DNA of 64,000 bases. Source: an uncultured bacterium (GTDB lineage Bacteria > Dictyoglomota > Dictyoglomia > Dictyoglomales > Dictyoglomaceae). The stretch is taken from contig CALHLF010000003.1 of assembly GCA_938034905.1 (NCBI GenBank), positions 32,201 through 96,200 on the forward strand, written 5' to 3'. The notes beneath the pieces are model-generated. The model did no database searches and was not told the origin of the DNA. It saw only the letters and a program-made list of their open reading frames with translations. Both the position numbers and the translations under genes were made by a program. Positions 25,712 through 34,219 of the stretch are shown one piece after another; the stretch's first letter is position 1, and each line of letters opens with the position of its first letter.

Positions 25712-27892
25712 ATGCCTATTATTTTTGATGATAATAATAAAATATTTCATCTAATCGCTAAGGATTCGAGTTATATTATGAAAATTTTTAAGAATAAGTA
25801 CTTAGTGCATCTTTATTGGGGAAGAAGGTTAAATCATTCAGATTTTTCCGAAGTATTGATAACATCTCCTTTTGGAGCAAATCCAGATCCTATGGATAAA
25901 ACTTATACTCTTGATAGAATGCCTTTAGAGTATCCTTCCTATGGAACATCTGATTTTAGACATCCTGCTTATCAGGTGGAACAAGAGGATGGCTCAAGAA
26001 TTACCCACTTGAGATTTAAAACTTTTAAAATTTATAAAGGAAAACCAAAACTTAATGGACTTCCTGCCACCTATGTGGAAGATGAGAATGAAGCTGAAAC
26101 CTTAGAAATTGAATTGTTCGATGAATTAATAAAACTAAAGGTAATATTAATCTATACTGCATATAGAGATTTTAATGTGATAACTCGAAGTGTGAAATTT
26201 ATAAATGAAGGTAAAGAGAAATTAAAAATATTAAGAGCCTCAAGCGTCTCTGTTGATTTTTATCATTCTGATTTTGATCTTTTACATTTATGGGGATCTT
26301 GGGCAAGAGAAAGATATGTAGAAAGGAGACCTCTTACTCATGGGATTCAAATAATTGAAAGTTCAAGAGGAGAAAGCTCCCATCAACATAATCCCTTCAT
26401 AGCCCTCCTTTCAAAGAATGCAGATGAAAAAGTTGGAGATGTTTATGGATTTAACCTTGTATATAGTGGAAATTTTTCTGCCTTTATAGAAGTAGATCAA
26501 TATAATACCACAAGAGTTTCTATGGGGATAAATCCCTTTGAATTCACATGGATCCTTGAAAGTGGAGAAAGTTTTCAAACACCTGAGGTAGTTATGGTTT
26601 ATTCCCCTCAAGGATTAGGAGAGATGTCTAGAACATATCATAAGCTTTACAGAAAAAGGCTTTGTAGAGGGATTTATAGGGATAAGAGAAGACCAATTTT
26701 AATCAATACTTGGGAGGCGGTTTATTTTGATGTAAATGAGAAGAAATTATTAGAATTGGCAAGGGAAGCAAAGGAGATTGGAATAGAGCTATTTGTTATT
26801 GATGATGGATGGTTTGGGAAGAGAGATGATGATACAAGTTCCTTGGGAGACTGGTATGTAGATAGAAGAAAATTACCCAATGGCCTTGATGGTCTTGGGA
26901 AAAAATTGAATGAGATGGGACTTAAATTAGGACTTTGGTTTGAACCAGAGATGATTTCTCCAGATAGTGAACTTTATAGAAAACATCCTGATTGGTGTAT
27001 ACAAGTAAAAGGAAGAACTATATCTCCATGTAGAAATCAATATGTGTTGGATATCACTAGAGAAGAGGTAAGAAGAGAAGTGTTAAGAATGATGAAAGAG
27101 ATAATAAGAAACGCACCAATAGAATATATAAAGTGGGATATGAACAGACCTTTAACAGAAGTGGGATCTCTTGCACTACCTCCTGAAAAACAAAAGGAAG
27201 TATTTCATAGATATGTTCTCGCCTTATATGATATGATGGAAGAATTGGTTTCAGAATTTCCATATATATTATTTGAAGGATGTTCTGGTGGGGGAGGAAG
27301 ATATGATCCAGGCATTTTATATTATATGCCTCAAATATGGACCAGTGATGATACTGATGCTATAGAAAGATTAAAAATTCAGTGGGGAACAAGTATAGTT
27401 TATCCTGCAAGTAGCATGAGTGCTCATGTCTCTGAAGTGCCAAATCACCAAGTAGGAAGAATTACCTCCCTTAAGACAAGGGGATATGTAGCAATGTCAG
27501 GAGTATTTGGATACGAAATGGATCTTACAAAACTTTCAAAAGAAGAAAAGGAGTTAATTAAAAAACAGATAGAAATGTATAAAAGGATATGGCATATAGT
27601 TTTTGAAGGAGATCTTTATAGACTTATTAGTCCCTTCGAAGAAAATTCTGCTTCTTGGATGTATGTGACTCCAGATAAAAAAGAGGCCTTTGTAGTTTAT
27701 GTAAATATATTAGCAGAGCCTAATCCATCCTTTAAAAAATTAAAATTAGATGGTCTTGATCCTAACAAAAAATATATCGTGGAAGAGACAGATAAAGAGT
27801 ATTTTGGAGATGAACTTATGTATATAGGAATTAATATCCCTTCTCTTAGAGATTTTGAGGCTTTTGCATTGATATTAAAAGAAAAGAAATAG
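25712..27892 (+). CDS. Alpha-galactosidase, GH36
   Basis: A 726-residue cytoplasmic glycosidase that removes terminal alpha-galactose from melibiose, raffinose and galactomannan fragments. N-terminal beta-supersandwich (1-310), catalytic barrel from about 320 (VIDDGWFGKRDDD about 363-375), nucleophile Asp in YIKWDMNRP (about 470-478), CSGGGGR loop (about 527) and acid/base Asp in WTSDDTDA (about 544-551), C-terminal beta domain. Length and motifs are those of bacterial GH36 enzymes; there is no signal peptide. ATG at 25712 follows GAAAGAGGTGG. A GH4 alpha-galactosidase lies 2.5 kb away, so alpha-galactosides are handled by two unrelated enzymes. Confidence 0.95.
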   Translation: MPIIFDDNNKIFHLIAKDSSYIMKIFKNKYLVHLYWGRRLNHSDFSEVLITSPFGANPDPMDKTYTLDRMPLEYPSYGTSDFRHPAYQVEQEDGSRITHLRFKTFKIYKGKPKLNGLPATYVEDENEAETLEIELFDELIKLKVILIYTAYRDFNVITRSVKFINEGKEKLKILRASSVSVDFYHSDFDLLHLWGSWARERYVERRPLTHGIQIIESSRGESSHQHNPFIALLSKNADEKVGDVYGFNLVYSGNFSAFIEVDQYNTTRVSMGINPFEFTWILESGESFQTPEVVMVYSPQGLGEMSRTYHKLYRKRLCRGIYRDKRRPILINTWEAVYFDVNEKKLLELAREAKEIGIELFVIDDGWFGKRDDDTSSLGDWYVDRRKLPNGLDGLGKKLNEMGLKLGLWFEPEMISPDSELYRKHPDWCIQVKGRTISPCRNQYVLDITREEVRREVLRMMKEIIRNAPIEYIKWDMNRPLTEVGSLALPPEKQKEVFHRYVLALYDMMEELVSEFPYILFEGCSGGGGRYDPGILYYMPQIWTSDDTDAIERLKIQWGTSIVYPASSMSAHVSEVPNHQVGRITSLKTRGYVAMSGVFGYEMDLTKLSKEEKELIKKQIEMYKRIWHIVFEGDLYRLISPFEENSASWMYVTPDKKEAFVVYVNILAEPNPSFKKLKLDGLDPNKKYIVEETDKEYFGDELMYIGINIPSLRDFEAFALILKEKK

Positions 27893-28049
27893 AAATATCC
27901 ATAGGGAGAGCTCTATGTCAAGGTTGGAATAGGATATTCTACTAAGTTTTTTCCTTCAAATACAGGATTTGAAACTTGGATATGCCATATCGATTTTCTT
28001 TTTATACTTTTGTACTATTAATTTATCCTTGAATCCAGTCTACTATTTC

Positions 28050-28071
28050 TTGGAGTTAAATTTAAATCCAA
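28050..28071. promoter_or_regulatory. 22-bp palindrome, upstream operator candidate
   Basis: TTGGAGTTAAATTTAAATCC plus AA is symmetric at 20 of 22 positions. Its left half TTGGAGTTAA is repeated exactly at 28173-28182. The dyad centre is 120 bases upstream of the centre of the second palindrome. Confidence 0.55.
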
Positions 28072-28167
28072 AGATCTAATCTCAAGGAAGGAATAATGCA
28101 AAGAAATCTTTTTCTCTTCTTATATTGAAGAGAGTGAAAGGTGATTGCAGATTATATATTTTTTTTC

Positions 28168-28198
28168 TTGATTTGGAGTTAACTCTAAGATTTATAAT
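28168..28198 (+). promoter_or_regulatory. Promoter with embedded operator
   Basis: TTGATT (28168-28173) and a perfect TATAAT (28193-28198) are spaced by 19 bases. The spacer contains TTGGAGTTAACTCTAA (28173-28188) with the exact 10-bp palindrome GAGTTAACTC (28176-28185), a classical repressor position. Transcription would begin near 28205, about 105 bases before the ATG at 28310. Confidence 0.55.
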
Positions 28199-28309
28199 TT
28201 AAAAAGAAAGGAAGGTGATTTAATATCGAAGAAAAATATTTTTATTGTATATTACAGCTTATTACTTATTTAAAATTTAAAAAATAATTTTAGAAAGGGA
28301 GGTATATAG

Positions 28310-29464
28310 ATGAAATATAGAAAATTTGGAAAAACAGATGTTCAAGTTTCTATTTTAGGTTTTGGAGCCATGAGATTACCGACTATTGGAGGGGATGATT
28401 CAAAAATTGATGAACCTAAAGCAATTGAAATGATAAGATATGCTATTGATCATGGAGTAAACTATGTGGATACTGCTTATGGATATCATGGAGGAAAGAG
28501 TGAGATTTTAGTGGGGAAAGCACTAAAAGAAGGGTATAGAGAAAAGACATATCTTGCTACTAAATTACCCGTGTGGTTAGTAAATTCTAAGGATGACTTT
28601 GATAGATTATTAAACGAACAGTTAAAAAAATTAGATACAGATTACATAGACTTTTATCTTTTACACTCTCTTTCCAAAGGAACCTGGCAAAATGTATATA
28701 ATTTAGGTGTTTTAGAATGGGCAGAGAAAAAGATAAAAGAAGGAAAGATCAGATATTTAGGATTTTCTTTTCATGATGATTTGGAAACTTTTAAAAAGAT
28801 AGTAGATGCTTACAATTGGACTTTTTGTCAAGTTCAATACAATTACATGGATATAAATTATCAGGCAGGAAAGGAAGGCTTGAAATATGCAGGAAGTAAA
28901 GGAATAGCTGTAATTGTTATGGAACCTTTAAGGGGAGGAAGATTAGTTAATCCACCTGAGGAAGCGAAAAAACTTTTTGAGAATTATAAAATAAAAAGAT
29001 CCCCTGTAGAATGGGCTCTTCTTTGGGTTTGGAATCATCCGGAAGTTTCTATGCTTCTTTCTGGAATGAGCACCTTAGAGCAGGTAAGAGAGAATATTGA
29101 AATTGCTGATAAAGCTGAAATTGGATTGTTAACCCAAGAGGAGCTTCAGATTATTGAGAGGGTTAGAGATATTTATTTAGGGATAAAAGCTATCGACTGT
29201 ACCCAATGTCAATACTGTATGCCTTGCCCCTATGGGGTAAATATTCCTCTAAATTTTCATCTTTACAATGAAGGGGTAAGATATAATAGTTGGGGAGCAC
29301 CATGGTGGCAATATAATTATGGGATGAATCCTGAAGAAAGAGCTGAAAATTGCCAGAAGTGTGGCGAATGCGAACCAAAATGTCCTCAAAACCTTCCTAT
29401 AAGGGAATTATTAGAGAAAGTTGCAGATGCTTTAACTTCTAAGAAAACGTTAGAAGAACAGTAA
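28310..29464 (+). CDS. Aldo/keto reductase with C-terminal 2x[4Fe-4S] ferredoxin domain
   Basis: A 384-residue fusion. Residues 1-290 are an aldo/keto reductase barrel with catalytic D and Y in VDTAYGYHGGKSE (about 53-65), K in ATKLP (about 83) and H in FYLLHS (about 116). Residues 300-380 carry two cysteine clusters, CTQCQYCMPCPYGV (about 300) and CQKCGECEPKCP (about 345), which should hold iron-sulphur clusters. Such fusions are common in anaerobes and are thought to link carbonyl reduction to ferredoxin-type electron carriers. GGGAGG site 8 bases before the ATG, a promoter with an embedded operator upstream, and a strong terminator after it: a single-gene transcript. Confidence 0.93.
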   Translation: MKYRKFGKTDVQVSILGFGAMRLPTIGGDDSKIDEPKAIEMIRYAIDHGVNYVDTAYGYHGGKSEILVGKALKEGYREKTYLATKLPVWLVNSKDDFDRLLNEQLKKLDTDYIDFYLLHSLSKGTWQNVYNLGVLEWAEKKIKEGKIRYLGFSFHDDLETFKKIVDAYNWTFCQVQYNYMDINYQAGKEGLKYAGSKGIAVIVMEPLRGGRLVNPPEEAKKLFENYKIKRSPVEWALLWVWNHPEVSMLLSGMSTLEQVRENIEIADKAEIGLLTQEELQIIERVRDIYLGIKAIDCTQCQYCMPCPYGVNIPLNFHLYNEGVRYNSWGAPWWQYNYGMNPEERAENCQKCGECEPKCPQNLPIRELLEKVADALTSKKTLEEQ

Positions 29465-29496
29465 AGGATATACATTTAAAATTTATTTGGAAATTG

Positions 29497-29522
29497 GAGG
29501 GAGAAAGTTATCTTTCTCCCTC
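29497..29522 (+). terminator. Intrinsic terminator after aldo/keto reductase gene
   Basis: Perfect 11-bp stem GAGGGAGAAAG (29497-29507) with CTTTCTCCCTC (29512-29522), 4-base loop TTAT, followed at once by TTTTT. Textbook rho-independent terminator, 32 bases after the stop codon. Confidence 0.93.
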
Positions 29523-29606
29523 TTTTTAAATAATTTTGCTACATTCTATGTATCTTATTATTTTCTTCTTAGATACTTAAAAACTTTTATAGATTTTATT
29601 TAAAAA

Positions 29607-29635
29607 TTGACAATTAAAAATTTTTTAATTATAAT
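29607..29635 (+). promoter_or_regulatory. Perfect consensus sigma-70-type promoter of the CBM9 gene
   Basis: TTGACA (29607-29612), exactly 17 bases, TATAAT (29630-29635): no mismatch. The spacer itself is almost pure A/T and nearly palindromic (AATTAAAAA/TTTTTTAATT). Transcription would begin about 29642, 27 bases before the ATG, leaving room only for the GAGAGGGAGGG ribosome-binding site. Confidence 0.85.
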
Positions 29636-29668
29636 TTTCTAAAAATTTTAAAGAGAGGGAGGGTTATC

Positions 29669-30322
29669 ATGAAAAAGTCAAAATTTATTACCCTCTTGAT
29701 TCTTTTTGTTTTCTTAATCTCTATTTTTGCTAATGCTCAAGAAGTTAAAGGTAAATTGGCAACAGCTAAATATGGAAAGCCTAAAATAGATGGAGAATTA
29801 GATGAAATTTGGAAAGATACTGAAGAATATTTAACTGACAGTTATGTTCAGGGGACAAAAGGGAAAGTAGCTTATGCAAAATTCAGAGTATTATGGGATG
29901 AAGATAGCATCTATGTTTTAGCAGAAGTTTATGACTCACTATTGAACAAAGATAATACTAATCCGTGGGAACAAGACTCTATAGAATTCTTTATAGATGA
30001 GGATAATGCTAAGAAAACATCTTATGATTCCAATGACGCTCAATACAGAGTAAGTTTTGATAATCGTCAAAGCTTTGGAACTGGAGGATCTAAAGATTAT
30101 TTTGTGACTTTTACAAAGAGAACAGATTTTGGATATATAGTAGAAGCACAGATAAAGATGAAGAGTAAGAAACTTAATGAAGGAGACATTATAGGATTTG
30201 ATGTACAGGTAAATGATGCCGATATATTTGGGAGTAGAGTAGGAATAATAGCATGGAATGAAGTAGAAAATATAAATTGGCAGAATCCATCAAGTTTTGG
30301 TAATTTAAAGTTAGTCAAGTAA
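29669..30322 (+). CDS. Secreted stand-alone CBM9 carbohydrate-binding protein
   Basis: A 217-residue protein: signal peptide (1-24, cleavage after FANAQ region) and a complete family-9 carbohydrate-binding module closely resembling the C-terminal CBM9 of Thermotoga xylanase Xyn10A: TAKYGKPKIDGELDEIW, RVLWDEDSIYVLAEVYD, NKDNTNPWEQDSIEFFIDE (binding Trp and acidic calcium site), DDAQYRVSF, GFDVQVNDAD, GIIAWN. CBM9 modules bind reducing ends of cellulose and xylan fragments. Here no catalytic domain is attached. A perfect promoter, strong ribosome-binding site and strong terminator mark it as a highly expressed single-gene transcript, probably displayed or released outside the membrane. Confidence 0.92.
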   Translation: MKKSKFITLLILFVFLISIFANAQEVKGKLATAKYGKPKIDGELDEIWKDTEEYLTDSYVQGTKGKVAYAKFRVLWDEDSIYVLAEVYDSLLNKDNTNPWEQDSIEFFIDEDNAKKTSYDSNDAQYRVSFDNRQSFGTGGSKDYFVTFTKRTDFGYIVEAQIKMKSKKLNEGDIIGFDVQVNDADIFGSRVGIIAWNEVENINWQNPSSFGNLKLVK

Positions 30323-30336
30323 ATTTTACTAAAGGT

Positions 30337-30362
30337 AGCCTGCCATCTTAAGATGGCAGGCT
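30337..30362. terminator. Terminator between convergent genes
   Basis: A perfect 26-bp palindrome (arms 30337-30349 and 30350-30362, AGCCTGCCATCTT arm) followed by TTTTT on the plus side. The hairpin loop must open a few central pairs. It sits 14 bases after the CBM9 stop and 8 before the end of the convergent GH4 gene, and probably serves both. Confidence 0.92.
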
Positions 30363-30370
30363 TTTTATCT

Positions 30371-31702
30371 TTAAAAATCAGAATTTCTAAATTGAGATAA
30401 ATAATTCTTGTTAATTTCAAGCATTTCTCTAAACATTTCTTTTATCTCAGAAAGAGAAAGAACTGCGGAGGTAAGAGGATCATAACAAATAGCATAATAA
30501 ATTTTGTTAGGATCTCCCTCAAGGATACCCTCGACAGCAAGTTCCTCACATGAGGAATTTATATAGTTTAAGATTGCAAGTTGAGGAGGCAAAGATCCTA
30601 CTTTTAAGGGATCTAATCCTCTCTTGGAAGCTATCATAGGAACTTCTACACAGGCTCCGTAGGGAAGGTTATCTATAAGTCCAAAATTTCTTATATTTCC
30701 GTTAAACTCAAAGGGAGTTCCATCTCCAAGACACGCATTAAGTATATATGCTGCATATTCATGTCCTCTTTTAAGATTTACAGGTTCTTTCTCAATCCAA
30801 CTTTTTATTTCGTCTTTCCATGTATTTTCTCTTCTAAGATATTCCTTTAGAATAAATCCCCATTCTCCTGGATTCCAGCCTGTTCCATGTATACAATATT
30901 TCTCTATAAGATCTGGTCTCTTTCTGAACCATGCATTGTATTCAGAATTATGACCACTAGACTCTGTTACGTAATAGCCAAGATGTAAAAACATTTCGTT
31001 TCTTACAATTTCCTCATTATAAATTTCAGGTCTTGTTAAAATAGCATCTTTAATTAAAGGATATGCATCTTTGCCTCTCCATTCAAACTTTAAAAACCAT
31101 GCCTGATGATTTATACCTGCACAGAAATATGTTATTTCCTCTATAGGAGCTCCAATCCATCTTGCAAGCATTATAGCTGTTCCCTGAACACTATGGCAGA
31201 GCCCAACGATTTTAATTTTTGAGACTGTTTGCACTGCTCTAATAAGCATTGCCATTGGATTCGTATAATTTAATACTATTGCATTGGGACAATATTTTTC
31301 AATATCCTTTGCTATTTCAATCATAACAGGAATAGTTCTTAGGGCTCTAAAGATTCCAGCGGGACCTCTTGTATCTCCTACATTTATGTCTACCCCATAT
31401 TTTTTAGGAATCTCAATATCATGTCTCCAAACTTGAACTCCCCCTACAAGTATTGTAATTATAACTGCATCTGCTCCATCCAAAGCTTCTTTTCTATCTA
31501 ACGTGGCTAAAACCCTTGCTGAATATTTTCCAGCGGATATTATCTTTTCCACTGCAGTTTTTGAGAAATTGAGTCTTTCCTCATCGATATCCATTAGGGC
31601 AATAGTAGCGTCTTGAAAAGAAGGAAAAGTTAAAAGATCTCTGACAAGATTTCTTGTAAACTCAAAACTTCCAGCTCCAATAAATGCAATTTTTTTAGAC
31701 AT
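30371..31702 (-). CDS. Alpha-galactosidase, GH4 (NAD- and Mn-dependent)
   Basis: A 443-residue cytoplasmic GH4 enzyme. The NAD site GAGSFEFT (9-16) opens the chain, NYTNPMAM lies about 148, the metal-binding cysteine is in CHSVQG (about 172-177) and the metal-binding histidine in GINHQAW (about 198-204). In GH4 the sequence after this cysteine correlates with substrate, and CHSV is the alpha-galactosidase version. GH4 enzymes work by an oxidation-elimination mechanism. ATG at 31702 with GGAGGG upstream; a TATAAT on the minus strand (31745-31740) is a likely -10. It is convergent with the CBM9 gene. Confidence 0.9.
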   Translation of the reverse strand: MSKKIAFIGAGSFEFTRNLVRDLLTFPSFQDATIALMDIDEERLNFSKTAVEKIISAGKYSARVLATLDRKEALDGADAVIITILVGGVQVWRHDIEIPKKYGVDINVGDTRGPAGIFRALRTIPVMIEIAKDIEKYCPNAIVLNYTNPMAMLIRAVQTVSKIKIVGLCHSVQGTAIMLARWIGAPIEEITYFCAGINHQAWFLKFEWRGKDAYPLIKDAILTRPEIYNEEIVRNEMFLHLGYYVTESSGHNSEYNAWFRKRPDLIEKYCIHGTGWNPGEWGFILKEYLRRENTWKDEIKSWIEKEPVNLKRGHEYAAYILNACLGDGTPFEFNGNIRNFGLIDNLPYGACVEVPMIASKRGLDPLKVGSLPPQLAILNYINSSCEELAVEGILEGDPNKIYYAICYDPLTSAVLSLSEIKEMFREMLEINKNYLSQFRNSDF

Positions 31703-31892
31703 TTTATGCGCCCTCCTTAAAATTTATCCTTTTGAGATAATTATACATCATAAGCTATTGGAGAATTTTGAGAAGATTTCAGAAATAATTCTTGAATTTG
31801 TTCCTCAGTTTTGTTAATCTATTACGATAATAATCTTCAATGACGAGAGGAACATTTATCTTAAAATTCCCAATAGGAGGTTGACAGAAGAT

Positions 31893-33767
31893 ATGTATTT
31901 GGCTGAAAAATTTATTCTTGATGAAGAAATAAGAGATGTAATTTTAAATTGTAAGGGGATAATTATACCTGAAAAAAGAGAAGAATTTTTAGAAATGGCT
32001 TTGGGAGGAAAAGATAAAGTCCTATTCGAAGTAAAGTTTAAAACAGAAGAAGGAGAAGAAATTGTAGAGGCTATAGTTACAAAATGTAAAAATGGAATTG
32101 TGATTAATTATCCTGATATTTATATGAGAAGAAGAGATCCTGATAGTATGGTTATTGGGGATGATGCAGCTACAGATAAACCTCGATTTAAGGACTTGTA
32201 TGGAGAGGATTTTGAAAATTTAAGGAAAAAAACCCTTGAATGGTTAAAAAATGAAGAACTTATATTAATGCCTTTTATAGCAGGAGGAGAGGAATTGGGT
32301 TATCCTGCTTTACTTATAGCTCCTAAAAACACTGCTTTTTTTGCCTTAGCTTTAGCTGATATTCAAGGCTTTATCCCTATGTCTAAATTGAGAGAAAATT
32401 TTGAACCTCGAGCGATGGTATATGTTGCTCCTATTTTTCGGCATACATATTTCTCAGGTAGACAAGTGGTAGTTCATAATAGAAAGAAAAACTTACATGA
32501 GATATTTTCTTATAATCTCTATCCTGGCCCCAGCGCTAAAAAAGGAATATATGGAGTTCTTCTTAATATTGGAGAAATCGAAGGTTGGGTAAGTATTCAT
32601 GCTTCTACAGTAAAAATTGTTACACCATATGATAATGAACTTGTTATTGTACATGAAGGGGCTTCTGGGGGTGGGAAGAGTGAGATGCTTCAACAAATGC
32701 ATCGTGAAAAGGATAATAGAGTTTTGTTGGCTGAAAATATTAAAACTAAGGAGAGAATATATTTAGAAATAAAAGAATCTTGTGAGATATTCCCTGTAAC
32801 CGATGATATTGCCTTAGTTCATCCTAAAATTCAAACTAATAAGAGAAAGATGGTTGTAAAAGATGCAGAACAAGGGTGGTTTGTTCGTTTAGATAATATT
32901 AGAAAATATGGTGTAGATCCAATACTTGAATCCATATGTATCCACCCACCAGAGCCTTTAGTTTTTATAAATATTGAAGCTTATCCTGGAGCCACAGCTT
33001 TAATATGGGAACATATTATGGATGAGCCCAATAAACCTTGTCCTAATCCAAGGGTAATATTACCTCGTAAGTTTATACCTAATATTATTAATGAACCAGT
33101 AACTGTTGATGTCAGAAGTTTTGGGGTTAGGACTCCTCCTTGTTTAAAGGAAAAACCAACTTATGGTATTATTGGATTATTTCATGTCCTTCCTCCTGCT
33201 TTAGCATGGTTATGGAGGTTAGTAAGTCCAAGGGGATATGCAAATCCAAGCATTATAGAGACAGAGGCTTTATCTAGTGAAGGTGTTGGTTCTTATTGGC
33301 CTTTTGCTACTGGAGAAATGGTGAAACATGCAAATTTACTTCTAAAACAAATTACTACTTATACTGATACCCTCTATATATTAATTCCTAATCAATATAT
33401 AGGAGCATATAAAGTTGGCTTCATGCCAGAATGGATTGTGAGAGAATATCTTGCGAAAAGAGGATCTGCAAGATTAAGACCTCAACAACTTACTCCTGCT
33501 AAATGTTCTTTATTAGGATACGCTCTTGAATCATTAAAATTTGAGGGAAACTATATTTTAAAAGGATTATTACAAGTTGATCTTCAGCCAGAGGTTCAAG
33601 AAGAAGGTTATAGAATAGGAGCAGAAATATTAAAGAACTTTTTTAAAAAAGAAGTGAAAAGGTTTTTAGATAATAGATTGGATCCCTTAGGGAGAAAAAT
33701 AATAGAATGTTGCTTAGATGATGGAACCGTTGAAGATTTTAATTCTTTAATACCTATGAACCTATAA
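31893..33767 (+). CDS. DUF4914-like protein with PEPCK/HprK-type P-loop
   Basis: A protein of about 624 residues without signal peptide. Its centre has a phosphate-binding loop EGASGGGKSEM (about residues 251-261 from this start) followed by the TDDIALVHP acidic pair about 40 residues later, the arrangement of the PEP carboxykinase/HPr kinase fold. The chain as a whole resembles the uncharacterised DUF4914 family in length and in the motif order; I am moderately sure of that name. Its substrate is unknown. The start is uncertain: TTG 31881 is directly against GGAGG with no spacing, so ATG 31893 is preferred. It has no operon partner. A true PEPCK gene in this window is broken. Confidence 0.7.
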   Translation: MYLAEKFILDEEIRDVILNCKGIIIPEKREEFLEMALGGKDKVLFEVKFKTEEGEEIVEAIVTKCKNGIVINYPDIYMRRRDPDSMVIGDDAATDKPRFKDLYGEDFENLRKKTLEWLKNEELILMPFIAGGEELGYPALLIAPKNTAFFALALADIQGFIPMSKLRENFEPRAMVYVAPIFRHTYFSGRQVVVHNRKKNLHEIFSYNLYPGPSAKKGIYGVLLNIGEIEGWVSIHASTVKIVTPYDNELVIVHEGASGGGKSEMLQQMHREKDNRVLLAENIKTKERIYLEIKESCEIFPVTDDIALVHPKIQTNKRKMVVKDAEQGWFVRLDNIRKYGVDPILESICIHPPEPLVFINIEAYPGATALIWEHIMDEPNKPCPNPRVILPRKFIPNIINEPVTVDVRSFGVRTPPCLKEKPTYGIIGLFHVLPPALAWLWRLVSPRGYANPSIIETEALSSEGVGSYWPFATGEMVKHANLLLKQITTYTDTLYILIPNQYIGAYKVGFMPEWIVREYLAKRGSARLRPQQLTPAKCSLLGYALESLKFEGNYILKGLLQVDLQPEVQEEGYRIGAEILKNFFKKEVKRFLDNRLDPLGRKIIECCLDDGTVEDFNSLIPMNL

Positions 33768-33803
33768 AAAGATTTTTTAATAAAAGTTTAATGATTTTTA
33801 TTA

Positions 33804-33833
33804 TTGACAATAATAAAATTTATATGATTAAAT
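33804..33833 (+). promoter_or_regulatory. Promoter of the hydrogenase-accessory operon
   Basis: Perfect TTGACA (33804-33809), 18 bases, TTAAAT (33828-33833). Transcription would start about 33840, leaving only about 17 bases before the first ATG at 33857, with the weak TTGGAG as ribosome-binding site. Confidence 0.65.
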
Positions 33834-33856
33834 TAGAGCGATTGGAGTTTTGAAAA

Positions 33857-34219
33857 ATGAAGCTTCGAGAAATTAAGGAAATTCTCTCTGCAGAGGTAAT
33901 TATAGGCGAAGAGGAGTTAAATAGAGAAATAAATCTTGCAGGTGCTACAGATTTAATGAGTGATGCCTTGGCACTCTTAGGAGAAGGGGGGGCTCTTTTA
34001 TTGACAGGACTTGTTACTCCTCAGGTAATAAGAACAGCAGAGATGTTAGATTTATCTGCTATAATTTTTGTAAGGGGTAAAATGCCTCCAAAAGAAACAA
34101 TAGAACTTGCTAAGAAGATAAATATTCCTCTTTTAAGAACAAAATATCCTATGTATGAAGCATGTGGAAGGCTTTACTCTGCAGGATTGAAGGGGAGGAA
34201 GGTTGAAGGGATTCTTTGA
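33857..34219 (+). CDS. DRTGG-domain protein (1 of 3)
   Basis: A 120-residue stand-alone DRTGG domain: KLREIKEILSAEVIIGEEELNREI opens it, ATDLMSDALALL gives the middle, and LLLTGLVTPQVIRTAEMLDLSAIIFVRGK is the typical signature (variant of DRTGG). DRTGG domains occur beside CBS domains in phosphotransacetylase and inorganic pyrophosphatase and are thought to sense nucleotides. In anaerobes they accompany HydABC-type hydrogenase genes. First gene of a ten-gene operon; it overlaps the next by 4 bases. It is clearly paralogous to the gene at 36743. Confidence 0.85.
   Translation: MKLREIKEILSAEVIIGEEELNREINLAGATDLMSDALALLGEGGALLLTGLVTPQVIRTAEMLDLSAIIFVRGKMPPKETIELAKKINIPLLRTKYPMYEACGRLYSAGLKGRKVEGIL

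Larger units (their letters stand above)
27893..28309 (+). promoter_or_regulatory. Long control region before the aldo/keto reductase
   Basis: A 417-base gap without a gene. A weak hairpin CATAG/CTATG lies at 27900-27917 behind the GH36 stop. Two palindromic elements sharing TTGGAGTTAA are present at 28050-28071 and 28173-28188, the second inside a promoter spacer. The leader also holds a strong AAGGAAGGTGAT (28206-28217) with no ATG after it, followed by 16 sense codons, possibly the remnant of a lost gene. Confidence 0.6.

Noticed and set aside
25631..25750. Forty-residue N-terminal extension of the metallophosphoesterase
   Set aside because: It would hide the signal peptide, lacks a ribosome-binding site and would overlap the start of the divergent GH36 gene.
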